The notes under the pieces are model-generated. The model had not been told where the DNA came from. It saw only the letters and a program-made list of their open reading frames with translations, and ran no database searches. Below, one piece after another: positions 8,007-16,370 of a stretch of 64,000 bases of DNA. The translations under genes were made by a program, and so were the position numbers. This stretch comes from Stenotrophomonas ginsengisoli. GTDB lineage: Bacteria > Pseudomonadota > Gammaproteobacteria > Xanthomonadales > Xanthomonadaceae. The stretch lies in assembly GCF_001431485.1 (NCBI RefSeq), contig NZ_LDJM01000036.1, forward strand, positions 1 through 64,000, read 5' to 3'. Every line of letters begins with the position of its first letter. Within the stretch, counting starts at the first letter, position 1.

Positions 8007-10481
8007 TTATGCGGCCTGCTGCGGGTGCTGCTTGCCCGGCAGGTCGTAATAGCTGGCGGCGCGCAGTTCGTGCACATCGAAGTCATCGACACTGATGGTG
8101 TCCATGATGATGGCGCGCAGTTCGATCAGCTGGGCCTTTTCCTCGGCGCTGATCAGGCCCTTGGCCACGCCTTCGTCCAGCTGGGCGGGGAAGTCCAGGG
8201 CCTTGATCGCGCCGGTCTTCAGGCCCTTGAGCAGCTTGCGCTCCACCGGCTCGGCGGCGATGGCCTTTTCCAGGTAGCTGGCGATGCGGCCGCCCGGGTT
8301 GTTCTCGCACGGGGTCAGGAACACGCCGCGGGCCAGGCTGTCACGGGCCGGGTTGGCCGACATGAGCAGCGAGGCCACACGGTGGCCCAGGCGGTCGCCC
8401 GGGGCTTCGGCGCGACGGCCCAGCGGGAACACCAGGGCCCACATCAACCAGCCGATCGGACGGATCGGGAAGTTGCGCAGGGCCGCCGACAGGGCTTCCT
8501 CGATCTTGTGCACGCTGTCATGGAAGGCCCAGGCCAGCAGCGGCTGTTCGGCCACCGGTGCGCCATCGTCGTGGTAGCGCTTGAGCATGGCGCTGGTCAT
8601 GTAGATGTGGCTGAGCACATCGCCCAGGCGACCGGACAGGCCTTCCTTGAACTTCAGCTTGCCGCCCAGGGTCATCATCGAGATGTCGGCCATCAGCGCC
8701 AGGTTGGCCGAGTAACGGTCCAGCTTGCGGAAATAGCGGCGGGTGTAGGCATCGCCCGGGGCAGCGCCGAAGCGCGAGCCGGTCAGGCCGAACCAGAACG
8801 AACGCACGGCATTGGAGAAGCCGAAGCGGATGTGGCCGAACAGGCTCTGGTCGAAGTCACGCAGGCCTTCGGCACGGTTCTCGTTCTGCGCCGCCTTCAT
8901 TTCCTTGAGCACCCACGGGTGGCACAGGATCGCGCCCTGGCCGAAGATCAGCAGCGAGCGGGTCATGATGTTGGCCCCCTCCACGGTGATCGCGATCGGG
9001 CTGGCCTGCCAGCTGCGGCCGGCGAAGTTGCGCGGCCCCAGGATGATGCCCTTGCCGCCGATGATGTCCATCACGTCGGTGATGACCTCACGGCTCATGT
9101 TCGTGCAGTGGTACTTGGCGATGGCCGACGGCACCGACGGCACGTCGCCACGGTCCACCGCCGCGGCGGTGTACTGGCACAGGGCGCTGATCTTGTAAGC
9201 CTTGCCGCCGATGCGGGCCAGGGCTTCTTCCACGCCTTCGAAGCGGCCGACCGACAGGCCGAACTGCTTGCGGATGCGTGCATACGCGCCGGTGACCACG
9301 GCGCCGGCCTTGGCGCCACCGGATCCGGTGGAGGGCAGGGTGATCGAACGGCCGACGGCCAGGCACTCGTTGAGCATGTTCCAGCCCAGGCCACGCTTGT
9401 CCGGGCCACCGATGATCTGGCTCAGCGGGATGAAGACATCCTTGCCGCGGATCGGGCCGTTCTGGAAGGTGGAGTTGAGCGGGAAGTGGCGGCGGCCGAT
9501 TTCCACGCCGTCGGTGTCACGCGGCAGCAGGGCCAGGGTGATGCCGATGTCTTCCACATCGCCCAGCAGCTTGTCCGGGTCGTACATGCGGAAAGCCAGG
9601 CCGATCAGCGAGGCGACCGGGGCCAGGGTGATGTAGCGCTTGTCGAAGGTCAGCTTCAGGCCGAGTACTTCCTCGCCCTTCCACATGCCCTTGGTGACGA
9701 TGCCGTAGTCCGGGATGGAGGTGGCGTCGGAACCGGCGAACGGGCCGGTCAGGCCGAAGCACGGCACTTCCTGGCCAACGGCCAGACGCGGCAGGTAGTA
9801 ATCCTTCTGCTCCGGGGTGCCGTAATGGTTGAGCAGCTCACCCGGGCCCAGCGAATTGGGCACACCGACGGTGGAGGACACCACCGAGGAGATCGAGGCC
9901 AGCTTCTGGATCACCTTGTGGTGGGCCAGCGCGGAGAAACCCAGGCCGCCGTAGTGCTTGGGGATGATCATGCCGAAGAACTTGTTCTTCTTGATGAACT
10001 CCCACATTTCCGGCGGCAGGTCGGCATGCACGTGGGTGATCTGGAAATCGTTGGTCATCTTGCACAGCTCTTCCACCGGGCCATCCAGGAAGGCCTGTTC
10101 CTCGGCGGTCAGCTGCGGCTTGGGGTAATTGAGCAGGATGTTCCAGTCCGGGTCACCGGTGAACAGTTCACCTTCAAAACCGACCGAGCCGGTTTCCAGG
10201 GCGATGCGCTCGGTCTGCGACAGCGGCGGCAGCACCTTGCGGAAGAAGGCCATGAACGGGGAGCTGACCAGCGGCTTGCGCAGGAACGGCAGCAGGACGA
10301 TGGCACTGACCAGGGCCACGATGGCAGCGGCGACGATCACCGCGGTCTGGTTGACGCCGGCAAACCAGCACGCTGCCAGTGCAGCGGCGCTGAGCAGCGT
10401 CCACAGGAACAGGCTCTTGCGGTGGTAGGCGACAAGGCCGCCTGCCAGCACGAGTGCCAGGAAAGGAATCACGATGGTCAT
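8007..10481 (-). CDS. fadE: Membrane-associated acyl-CoA dehydrogenase FadE
   Basis: An 824-residue protein close in length to E. coli FadE (814). Two N-terminal hydrophobic segments (about residues 3-18 and 25-60) are followed by an acyl-CoA dehydrogenase core (N-terminal, middle and C-terminal FAD domains, about 85-500) and the extended FadE-type C-terminal region. Conserved stretches include C-F-G-L-T-G-P-F-A-G-S-D-A in the middle domain and the F-A-G-R-S-W-Q-A-S-P-I-A-I-T-V-E-G-A-N region. It catalyses the first, FAD-dependent step of beta-oxidation. Its ATG overlaps the stop of the upstream hydrolase by four bases (ATGA), indicating translational coupling. Regulation is probably by the divergent TetR protein. 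Confidence 0.93.
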   Translation of the reverse strand: MTIVIPFLALVLAGGLVAYHRKSLFLWTLLSAAALAACWFAGVNQTAVIVAAAIVALVSAIVLLPFLRKPLVSSPFMAFFRKVLPPLSQTERIALETGSVGFEGELFTGDPDWNILLNYPKPQLTAEEQAFLDGPVEELCKMTNDFQITHVHADLPPEMWEFIKKNKFFGMIIPKHYGGLGFSALAHHKVIQKLASISSVVSSTVGVPNSLGPGELLNHYGTPEQKDYYLPRLAVGQEVPCFGLTGPFAGSDATSIPDYGIVTKGMWKGEEVLGLKLTFDKRYITLAPVASLIGLAFRMYDPDKLLGDVEDIGITLALLPRDTDGVEIGRRHFPLNSTFQNGPIRGKDVFIPLSQIIGGPDKRGLGWNMLNECLAVGRSITLPSTGSGGAKAGAVVTGAYARIRKQFGLSVGRFEGVEEALARIGGKAYKISALCQYTAAAVDRGDVPSVPSAIAKYHCTNMSREVITDVMDIIGGKGIILGPRNFAGRSWQASPIAITVEGANIMTRSLLIFGQGAILCHPWVLKEMKAAQNENRAEGLRDFDQSLFGHIRFGFSNAVRSFWFGLTGSRFGAAPGDAYTRRYFRKLDRYSANLALMADISMMTLGGKLKFKEGLSGRLGDVLSHIYMTSAMLKRYHDDGAPVAEQPLLAWAFHDSVHKIEEALSAALRNFPIRPIGWLMWALVFPLGRRAEAPGDRLGHRVASLLMSANPARDSLARGVFLTPCENNPGGRIASYLEKAIAAEPVERKLLKGLKTGAIKALDFPAQLDEGVAKGLISAEEKAQLIELRAIIMDTISVDDFDVHELRAASYYDLPGKQHPQQAA

Positions 10482-11389
10482 TGAAATGCTCCGGTCAGGT
10501 GCGTGGTGGCGGACTCACCGTCGGTGGCCAAAGCCGGCAGGGCGTCCAGGTACTGCATCACAGTGGTGGTAAAAGCGTCGTTGTCATCACCGGCCACCAT
10601 ATGGGTGGCGCCGGCGATGCGGGTGTGCCGCGCATGCGGCACCAGTTGCAGGAATTCATCAATGGTAGCGTCGCTGACCATGTCGCTGCGCCCACCGCTG
10701 ATCAACAGCAGCGGGCACTGGATGCGGCGGGCGGCTTCGGCAATCCGTTGCTGGTGGCTGTCGGCATTGCGTCCCAGTTCGGGCAGCAGGCGTGGATCCC
10801 AGTGCCAGCGCAGGCGCCCGTCCTGATCCTGGCGCAGGATGCTGCGCAGGGCAGCATCACTCTTGCGTTCGCGCTGCGGCTGGTAGCGGGCAATTTCATC
10901 GGCGGCGTGGGCCAGATCATCAAAGCCATCCGGGTGCGCGCTCATGAAGGCCAGGATGCGTTCCACCCCACGCGGTTCCCAGCGCGGGGTGATGTCCACC
11001 AGCACCATGGCCGAGAACAGGCCCGGCCAGCGTGACTGCGCGATCAGGCCGAACAGGCCGCCCATCGAGGCGGCCACCAGCACCGGTGCCTGCGGCAGCT
11101 GGCCACTGATGCCGATCAGGTCATCGACGAACTGCTCCGGCTGGTAGGGCAGGTCAACAGGGTTCCATGGGGACTGGCCGTGGCCACGGGCGTCATAGGC
11201 CAGGCTGGGATGGCCGTGGGCGGCCAGGCGCTGGGCGCAGCCGGCCCAGCTGTGCCGGGTCTGGCCAAAACCATGGGCAAACAGCAGCGGGACGCGGCTG
11301 CCCGGGTGCCGGGTGGCAGCCAGCAGGCTGTCATCAACAGCGCCGATGCTGTTGTTTGCCAAGGCCGACAGGGGGGCGCATTTGTCCAT
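10478..11389 (-). CDS. Alpha/beta hydrolase, first gene of the fadE operon
   Basis: A 303-residue alpha/beta hydrolase: L-L-F-A-H-G-F-G-Q oxyanion strand, Y-D-A-R-G-H-G-Q-S, nucleophile elbow A-A-S-M-G-G (the first Gly of the usual GxSxG is Ala), and a late G-A-T-H-M-V His region. The substrate is unknown; coupling to fadE suggests an acyl ester or acyl-CoA thioester. The start is uncertain. The ATG used lies inside the palindrome CCATACC-TAAT-GGTATGG and has no good ribosome-binding site, so a leaderless start or a downstream non-ATG start is possible. Upstream in-frame ATGs would run through the regulator's promoter region. Confidence 0.82.
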   Translation of the reverse strand: MDKCAPLSALANNSIGAVDDSLLAATRHPGSRVPLLFAHGFGQTRHSWAGCAQRLAAHGHPSLAYDARGHGQSPWNPVDLPYQPEQFVDDLIGISGQLPQAPVLVAASMGGLFGLIAQSRWPGLFSAMVLVDITPRWEPRGVERILAFMSAHPDGFDDLAHAADEIARYQPQRERKSDAALRSILRQDQDGRLRWHWDPRLLPELGRNADSHQQRIAEAARRIQCPLLLISGGRSDMVSDATIDEFLQLVPHARHTRIAGATHMVAGDDNDAFTTTVMQYLDALPALATDGESATTHLTGAFQ

Positions 11390-11497
11390 ACCTAATGGTA
11401 TGGATTTGTGGCCGGGCAAGTCAATACTGTGAAGTATGGAAATGGCAACAAACATGCGCTGACGCATTTACATACTGCCAAAGCGCCATTCGTATGG
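11386..11497. promoter_or_regulatory. Divergent control region with repeated CATAC/GTATG elements
   Basis: Three related elements lie between the hydrolase-fadE operon and the TetR gene. A perfect inverted repeat CCATACC-TAAT-GGTATGG is at 11386-11403. A second, ATACT-GTGA-AGTAT, is at 11424-11437. Two half-sites, CATACT at 11471-11476 and GTATGG at 11492-11497, form a looser pair. Similarity to one another and placement around both starts suggest operators for the adjacent TetR-family protein. This is inference; no binding data can be read from sequence. Confidence 0.6.
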
Positions 11498-11509
11498 TTA
11501 AATCAACGC

Positions 11510-12115
11510 ATGACAACCGATACCATCACTGCCGGTGAGCAAGCACCGGGCCGGGGGCGCAATCAACGCCTGAGCGCGGACGACTGGGCCCAGGCGGCAC
11601 TGGACATGATTGCCGAACAAGGGGTGGGGTCGGTGGCCGTGGAGCCGCTGGCCCGCCGTCTGGGGGTGACCAAGGGCAGCTTCTACTGGCACTTTCCCTC
11701 GCGTGATGCCCTGCTGCAGGCCGCACTGGAGCGTTGGGAGCTGGTTGAACAGCAGGACGTGTTCGGCAGCCTGGAAGAAGTGGCCGATCCGAGCGAACGC
11801 CTGCGCGCGCTGTTTCTGATGGCGGCCCACGAGGTGACCACCCATGTGATCTACAGCGAGCTGCTCAAGGCACTGGACCACCCGATGGTGCGCCCGGTGA
11901 TCGACCGCATCTCGCGCCGGCGCATGGAATACCTGGTCAAGGCGTTCCAGCAGGCCGGGCTGGAAGGGGCGGCCGCCCAGCACCGGGCACGTCTGGCCTA
12001 TGCCGCCTACGTCGGTTTCCTGCAGCTGAACATGCACCTGCAGCAGCCGCGCCAGGCGCGTGAGGAATTCGAGTCCTATGTGGAGCACATGATCCAGACC
12101 CTGATTCCGGGCTGA
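11510..12115 (+). CDS. TetR/AcrR family transcriptional regulator
   Basis: A 201-residue regulator. Residues about 20-65 form the TetR helix-turn-helix: W-A-Q-A-A-L-D-M-I-A-E-Q-G, then A-V-E-P-L-A-R-R-L-G-V-T-K-G-S-F-Y-W-H-F, with the usual G-S-F-Y-x-H-F end. The C-terminal two-thirds is a helical ligand-binding domain without a recognisable ligand signature. Divergence from the hydrolase-fadE operon and the repeated palindromes between them make it the likely local repressor, perhaps responding to an acyl-CoA as FadR/PsrA-type TetR proteins do. A clear terminator follows the gene. Confidence 0.88.
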   Translation: MTTDTITAGEQAPGRGRNQRLSADDWAQAALDMIAEQGVGSVAVEPLARRLGVTKGSFYWHFPSRDALLQAALERWELVEQQDVFGSLEEVADPSERLRALFLMAAHEVTTHVIYSELLKALDHPMVRPVIDRISRRRMEYLVKAFQQAGLEGAAAQHRARLAYAAYVGFLQLNMHLQQPRQAREEFESYVEHMIQTLIPG

Positions 12116-12142
12116 GCGTCCCGGACAAGTTGCGGAAGATCA

Positions 12143-12169
12143 CGGCAGCCTGATGGCTGCCGTTTTTTT
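12143..12169 (+). terminator. Terminator of the TetR gene
   Basis: The stem cggcagcc/ggctgccg with loop tgat is followed by a run of seven T, a textbook intrinsic terminator 28 bases past the stop. Confidence 0.9.
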
Positions 12170-12240
12170 GTGTTGCAGCCGCGTACCAGGCCATGCCGCA
12201 GGGCATTTGTCCGTGCTGCATCTGCTGTCGCCGCAAACAA

Positions 12241-12264
12241 CTACGGCCCCTTGCGGGGCCGTAG
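12241..12264 (-). terminator. Terminator of the TonB-dependent receptor gene
   Basis: The stem ctacggcccc/ggggccgtag with loop ttgc, read on the minus strand, is followed by TTGTTTG. It lies about 30 bases past the receptor stop codon. Confidence 0.75.
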
Positions 12265-12292
12265 TCACCTTCAGATCAGATCAACGGATTGA

Positions 12293-15184
12293 TCAGAACT
12301 TCTGGTTGTACTTGACGTACAGGAAACGACCGATGTCGTAACCGCCGTAGTACGCGAAGTTCGCGCTCGGCTGGTCAAACATCAGCGGGCCAACCTTGTT
12401 GAACACGTTGTTGGCGCCGATGGAGATACGGGCGTTCCACGGTGCCTTGTAGCTGACCTGTACATCGTGGAAGGCCACGCTGCCCAGTTCGGTCATCGGA
12501 ACGATGGTGCCTTCGGTGCTGGGTGCCTGCCAGTCCGGCAGGGTGCAGCGTTCGTCGAAGTAGCACTCTTCCTTGGTGCCGGAGTAGTAACGCACGCCCC
12601 AGTTGGCCGACCAGTCGTTCTTGCTCCAGCCGACATTGAAGTTGGTGCGGTTGCGGAAGGCAGCGTTGAAGCCGTTGGACTGGGACGGGATCACATCCGC
12701 ATCGTCAGTGGCCTTGCTCTCGTACTTGCTGACGTAGGTGGTCGCCAGCTTGGTGGTGAACTGGCCAATGGCGGTATCGAAGTTGTAACCGATCTCGAAA
12801 TCGAAGCCTTCGGTTTCCGTATAGCCGGCATTGCGCTGGCCGTAGGTCAGGTCAGCAACGATGTTGCCCAGCGCCGGGTCACGGGAGAACTGGGCGCAGC
12901 GCGATTCGATCAGCGAGATGTAGCAGTCGCTCAGGATCTGGTTCGGGCTGTCGCTGACAATGGTGCTGTCGATACGGATCTTCCACCAATCCAGGCTGGC
13001 GGTCAGGCCCTGCACGAAGCTCGGGCTGTAGACAAAGCCGATGGTGTGCGATTCGGAGGTTTCCGGCTGCAGGAAGATGTTGGAGCCGGAGGTGAACGGC
13101 ACCGGGGTCTGGTCGGCGACCGAGGTGGTCGGGACCATGCCCTGCTTCAGCTGACGGAAATCTGCCGGTACGTCCTGCAGGCAGCGGGCGGTGCCGCGGG
13201 CAGTGCCGTAGACGCTGTCGCACGGATCGCGGAAGCCGGTGGTGAAGGTCTCCGAGGAACCGCCGTACAGGTCACCGATGGTCGGGGCGCGGAAGCCCTC
13301 GGCATAGGTGGCACGCACCAGCAGGTCGTCCATCGGACGCCACTTCAGGCCGAACTTGTTGTTGACCGTGTCACCGAAGGTGTTGAAGTCCGAGTAACGG
13401 GTGGCTGCGTTGAAAGTCAGCTCCTTGGCGCCCGGCAGGTCGGCCAGGATCGGCACGTTCAGTTCCAGATAGAACTCATCGACAGTGTAGGTGCCGAAGG
13501 TCGGGCCAGAAGCCAGGTTGGTGGATTCACCGGACTGGGCAATCGCATCCGGAGTGAAGCCGCCCTGCTCCTTGCGGTATTCATAACCCAGAGCGAAGCC
13601 CAGGTCGCCAGCCGGCAGAGTGAACAGCGAGCCGGACAGGTTGGCGAAGTAGTTGTGGGTCTTGCTCAGGCCCACGGCATTTTCCTGGCGGAACAGCTGG
13701 TTGCGGACGTTCGGGTCATCCAGCGAATTGGCCACTGCACCGGTGCCGAAGCCGGCAAAGGGGTTCCACGGGGTGCAGCCCTGGATCACTTCATCGGCAC
13801 CATTCAGGCCGGTGCCCTGGGTGCCGCAGACAATCTGGCCCTGTGCATTCATGAAGGACGGGCCAACGGCGGCGGCCACACCCGGAACGTAGAAGTTGCC
13901 GTTGTTCAGGATGGTGGTGTCGGTTTCGCTGAACATGTAGCCGGCATCCCAGTCGAAGTAGCGTTCGCCAACTTCGAAGGAGCCTTCCAGGCCTGCGGTG
14001 AAGCGCCACTGCGAGACAGTGGTTTCGGTGGTACGCGGCACTTCCCAGCCACGGCGGCGGAAGTTGATGTCGCCATCAGCTGCAACCGGGTTGAAATAGC
14101 TGCCATTCAGATTGGTGGTCGTGCCGTCATCGTTGTAGCGGACGCTGTCACCGGCCATGGTGATGCCCCACTGGCTCGACTGGAACGGATAGCCGGCGAT
14201 CTGGCGGTTGGACTGGCGACGGGTGTAACCCACGTCAGTGGTGAAGCGCACGTTGTCGGTGATGTCGTAATTGGCACTCACATACAGGGCGCGACGCTCC
14301 AGCGGGGTCAGCAGGTGCATCTGATCGTTGGAGTTGCTGGTGTCATCGCCGTTCTGGGCGTGGAACTGGTCCGTGCCGATGGCGGTGCCGCCACGGTTCG
14401 GTGCCTGCCATGCGGTGGTGGCGCCGACCGGGCGCCAGTTGCCCCACTGGCCGACAGCCGTCAGGCCCAGGCCCGGGCCATACTCGGGATAGGTTTCAGC
14501 CGAGAAGAAGCGGTCCTTGGCCCACACTTCTTCTTCTTCATGCACTTCAGCGGCGATGGTGACCGAGCCGCGCTCACCGGCAAAGCCGAGCATCATGTCG
14601 TAGGACTTCTTGGCGCCGTCGCCCTGGCCGTACTGGCCGAAATAGGCGTTGGCTTCTGCGCCGCTGAAGTTCTTGCGGGTGATGATGTTGATCACGCCGG
14701 CCATGGCGTCAGAGCCATAGATCGAGGAGGCACCATCCTTCAGCACTTCAATGCGCTCGACCATCACGGTCGGGATGGTCGAGACGTCCTGGAAACCGTC
14801 CGGGCTGATGGCCAGGCGCTTGCCGTTGACCAGCACCAGGGTGCGCTGTGCGCCCAGGTTGCGCAGGTCGATGTACTGGCCGCCGGCTTCCTGGTTGGCG
14901 GTCAGCGGCGAGGCGCGGCTGAAGCTCGGGCTGCCGGCGGCAGAGATGTTCTGCAGGATGTCGCCGACCGAGGCAAAGCCCTGGGATTCGATGTCCTGAC
15001 GCGAGATGCTCAGAACCGGCTGGGCGGTTGCGACATCGACGGTGCGGATACGCGAGCCGGTGACTTCCAGGCGATCCAGGGTGGTGGTGGAATCCTGCGC
15101 GAACACGGCGCCGGTGGTACCGGCGGTGCCGACAGCCAGCGCGATCAGTACGGCATCACGCAGCTTGCTCTGCTTGCAATTCAT
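12293..15184 (-). CDS. TonB-dependent outer-membrane receptor
   Basis: A 963-residue receptor. The N-terminal segment K-L-R-D-A-V-L-I-A-L-A-V-G up to A-V-F-A-Q-D is a signal peptide, followed by L-D-R-L-E-V-T-G-S-R-I (TonB box region). The plug domain (about 45-170) contains the R-N-L-G-A-Q-R-T-L-V-L-V-N-G-K-R signature and V-E-R-I-E-V-L-K-D-G-A-S-S-I-Y-G-S-D-A. The remaining ~780 residues are the 22-strand barrel ending in Y-V-K-Y-N-Q-K-F with terminal Phe. The start used follows GGAGAG; an ATG five codons upstream is disfavoured. The substrate is not identifiable; xanthomonad receptors of this large type often import oligosaccharides or peptides, not only siderophores. Confidence 0.93.
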   Translation of the reverse strand: MNCKQSKLRDAVLIALAVGTAGTTGAVFAQDSTTTLDRLEVTGSRIRTVDVATAQPVLSISRQDIESQGFASVGDILQNISAAGSPSFSRASPLTANQEAGGQYIDLRNLGAQRTLVLVNGKRLAISPDGFQDVSTIPTVMVERIEVLKDGASSIYGSDAMAGVINIITRKNFSGAEANAYFGQYGQGDGAKKSYDMMLGFAGERGSVTIAAEVHEEEEVWAKDRFFSAETYPEYGPGLGLTAVGQWGNWRPVGATTAWQAPNRGGTAIGTDQFHAQNGDDTSNSNDQMHLLTPLERRALYVSANYDITDNVRFTTDVGYTRRQSNRQIAGYPFQSSQWGITMAGDSVRYNDDGTTTNLNGSYFNPVAADGDINFRRRGWEVPRTTETTVSQWRFTAGLEGSFEVGERYFDWDAGYMFSETDTTILNNGNFYVPGVAAAVGPSFMNAQGQIVCGTQGTGLNGADEVIQGCTPWNPFAGFGTGAVANSLDDPNVRNQLFRQENAVGLSKTHNYFANLSGSLFTLPAGDLGFALGYEYRKEQGGFTPDAIAQSGESTNLASGPTFGTYTVDEFYLELNVPILADLPGAKELTFNAATRYSDFNTFGDTVNNKFGLKWRPMDDLLVRATYAEGFRAPTIGDLYGGSSETFTTGFRDPCDSVYGTARGTARCLQDVPADFRQLKQGMVPTTSVADQTPVPFTSGSNIFLQPETSESHTIGFVYSPSFVQGLTASLDWWKIRIDSTIVSDSPNQILSDCYISLIESRCAQFSRDPALGNIVADLTYGQRNAGYTETEGFDFEIGYNFDTAIGQFTTKLATTYVSKYESKATDDADVIPSQSNGFNAAFRNRTNFNVGWSKNDWSANWGVRYYSGTKEECYFDERCTLPDWQAPSTEGTIVPMTELGSVAFHDVQVSYKAPWNARISIGANNVFNKVGPLMFDQPSANFAYYGGYDIGRFLYVKYNQKF

Positions 15185-15385
15185 GCTCTCTCTCTCCAAG
15201 CGGGTTGGAACAATTGGTTTTGGGCCTGCGAGGGGAGGCGAAATCCGTCTCCAAGAACACCCAGGCTGATCGGATACTAACCGGGCTTTCTTGGAAATTA
15301 AAGATTCGTAAACAAATTTTCGAAATGGCGTGACAGGTACTTGCCATCCGGGCGTATGCGTGGCTTTGATGAATGCGTCAAAAAG
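15185..15385 (-). promoter_or_regulatory. AT-rich leader upstream of the TonB receptor
   Basis: About 200 bases without a gene separate the receptor from the next same-strand gene. Positions about 15270-15330 are markedly richer in A+T than the surroundings and include stretches suitable for a promoter on the minus strand. I cannot assign -35/-10 boxes with confidence. The leader between this stretch and the receptor ATG is about 90-140 bases. Confidence 0.35.
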
Positions 15386-15408
15386 AACGGCGCCCTTGCG
15401 GCGCCGTT
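15386..15408 (-). terminator. Terminator of the small outer-membrane-like gene
   Basis: The stem aacggcgcc/ggcgccgtt, read on the minus strand, is followed by CTTTTT. It lies just past the stop of the 275-residue secreted protein. Confidence 0.8.
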
Positions 15409-15414
15409 GCTTGT

Positions 15415-16242
15415 TCAGAGGTCTTGCTGGTAACGCACGTAAGGCACGGTGCCTTCGTCATCGCCCGCATTGCGCGGGGCGAAGGGGTTCTTGCCGCGGG
15501 TGATCACGTTGTCCGCACCCACGGTGAGCTGGCCGCTCCACGGGGTGCGCCAGGTGATGCCCAGGCCCAGGCCTTCCCACTTGCCTGCATGGCCGGGGGC
15601 GTCGATGACGCGGCCGACGATGTTGGCGCTGAACGGTCCGTAGCCACCGCCGACACTGATGCTCTTGCTGTCCCACTGGCTGACCAGGGCGGGCGAGGCA
15701 TCTGCCATGGGCACCAGGCGGGCGCGGGCGTAGGTGCCGGCCAGGCTGACGAAGCCTTCGCGGCCGATGTTCTTCTGCCCGATCACGGTCAGGTTGGCCT
15801 GTTCGCCACGGCTGCCGCCGCGCGGGTTGTTGTTCAGCCAGCCGGGCAGCTGGTGACGGCTGTTGCCGGCACTGATGCCCAGACGGCCGCCGGGGCGCAC
15901 CAGGGCGGCACCGGTCGTGAACTGCCGGGTGCTGCCATCGCTGCGCGCCAGCATGCAGTTGCTGGCCAGGGCCGACAGCGCGGTACCCGCCGGTGCATTG
16001 CTGCACAGCAGGCCCAGTGAATCGTCATGGTCCAGGCCGAAGGTGGCATCCAGGCTGGAGCGGCCCAGGCGCCAGTTGCTGGCCGATTCGCGGGTCGGCT
16101 CGAGCAGGAGCAGGGCTTCGACCTTGCCGTTGTCGCTGTTCCACACAGGCAGCACTGTCCCGTCCGGCCCACTGGCATGGGCCGACGCCGCCACGGTGGT
16201 GGCGAGCAGCAGGGTCAGCGGTAGTCGGAGCAGCGAGCGCAT
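15415..16242 (-). CDS. Secreted protein resembling the last strands of a TonB receptor barrel
   Basis: A 275-residue protein with a signal peptide (hydrophobic run, cleavage near A-H-A-S-G). The body has alternating polar/hydrophobic strands, many Gly and Asn, and ends W-S-G-Q-L-T-V-G-A-D-N-V...V-R-Y-Q-Q-D-L. This closely mirrors the end of the adjacent receptor, W-N-A-R-I-S-I-G-A-N-N-V...V-K-Y-N-Q-K-F. I see no plug domain and no TonB box. It is probably an outer-membrane beta-barrel or barrel fragment, possibly derived from a receptor C-terminus. Two cysteines near residues 80-96 could form a disulphide. It lies on the same strand as the receptor, upstream, with its own terminator. Confidence 0.65.
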   Translation of the reverse strand: MRSLLRLPLTLLLATTVAASAHASGPDGTVLPVWNSDNGKVEALLLLEPTRESASNWRLGRSSLDATFGLDHDDSLGLLCSNAPAGTALSALASNCMLARSDGSTRQFTTGAALVRPGGRLGISAGNSRHQLPGWLNNNPRGGSRGEQANLTVIGQKNIGREGFVSLAGTYARARLVPMADASPALVSQWDSKSISVGGGYGPFSANIVGRVIDAPGHAGKWEGLGLGITWRTPWSGQLTVGADNVITRGKNPFAPRNAGDDEGTVPYVRYQQDL

Positions 16243-16370
16243 CGGAGCCTTTGACACCCAGAAGTCAGGAAAGTTCCAGCCGGGGGCCGGAACACCATCG
16301 TAGGTAGATTATGAATCCTTAACAAGTCGCCATCTCCCCAGATAGCGACCTTGGTTACATATTTGCCGGC

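Noticed and set aside
7971..10484. An 837-codon open frame antisense to fadE.
   Set aside because: Shadow of a confident gene, with low-complexity His/Gln/Gly composition.
11408..11509. Upstream extension of the TetR gene to an earlier ATG.
   Set aside because: It would run through the repeated operator-like sequences, and the residues added do not match the family. The start at 11510 gives the normal distance to the HTH.
12467..15280. A 937-codon open frame antisense to the TonB receptor.
   Set aside because: The sense strand encodes an unmistakable receptor; the antisense frame has no signal peptide or known motif.
15185..15385. A riboswitch or small RNA in the TonB receptor leader.
   Set aside because: I could not match it to any known class such as cobalamin or TPP; only A+T enrichment is visible.
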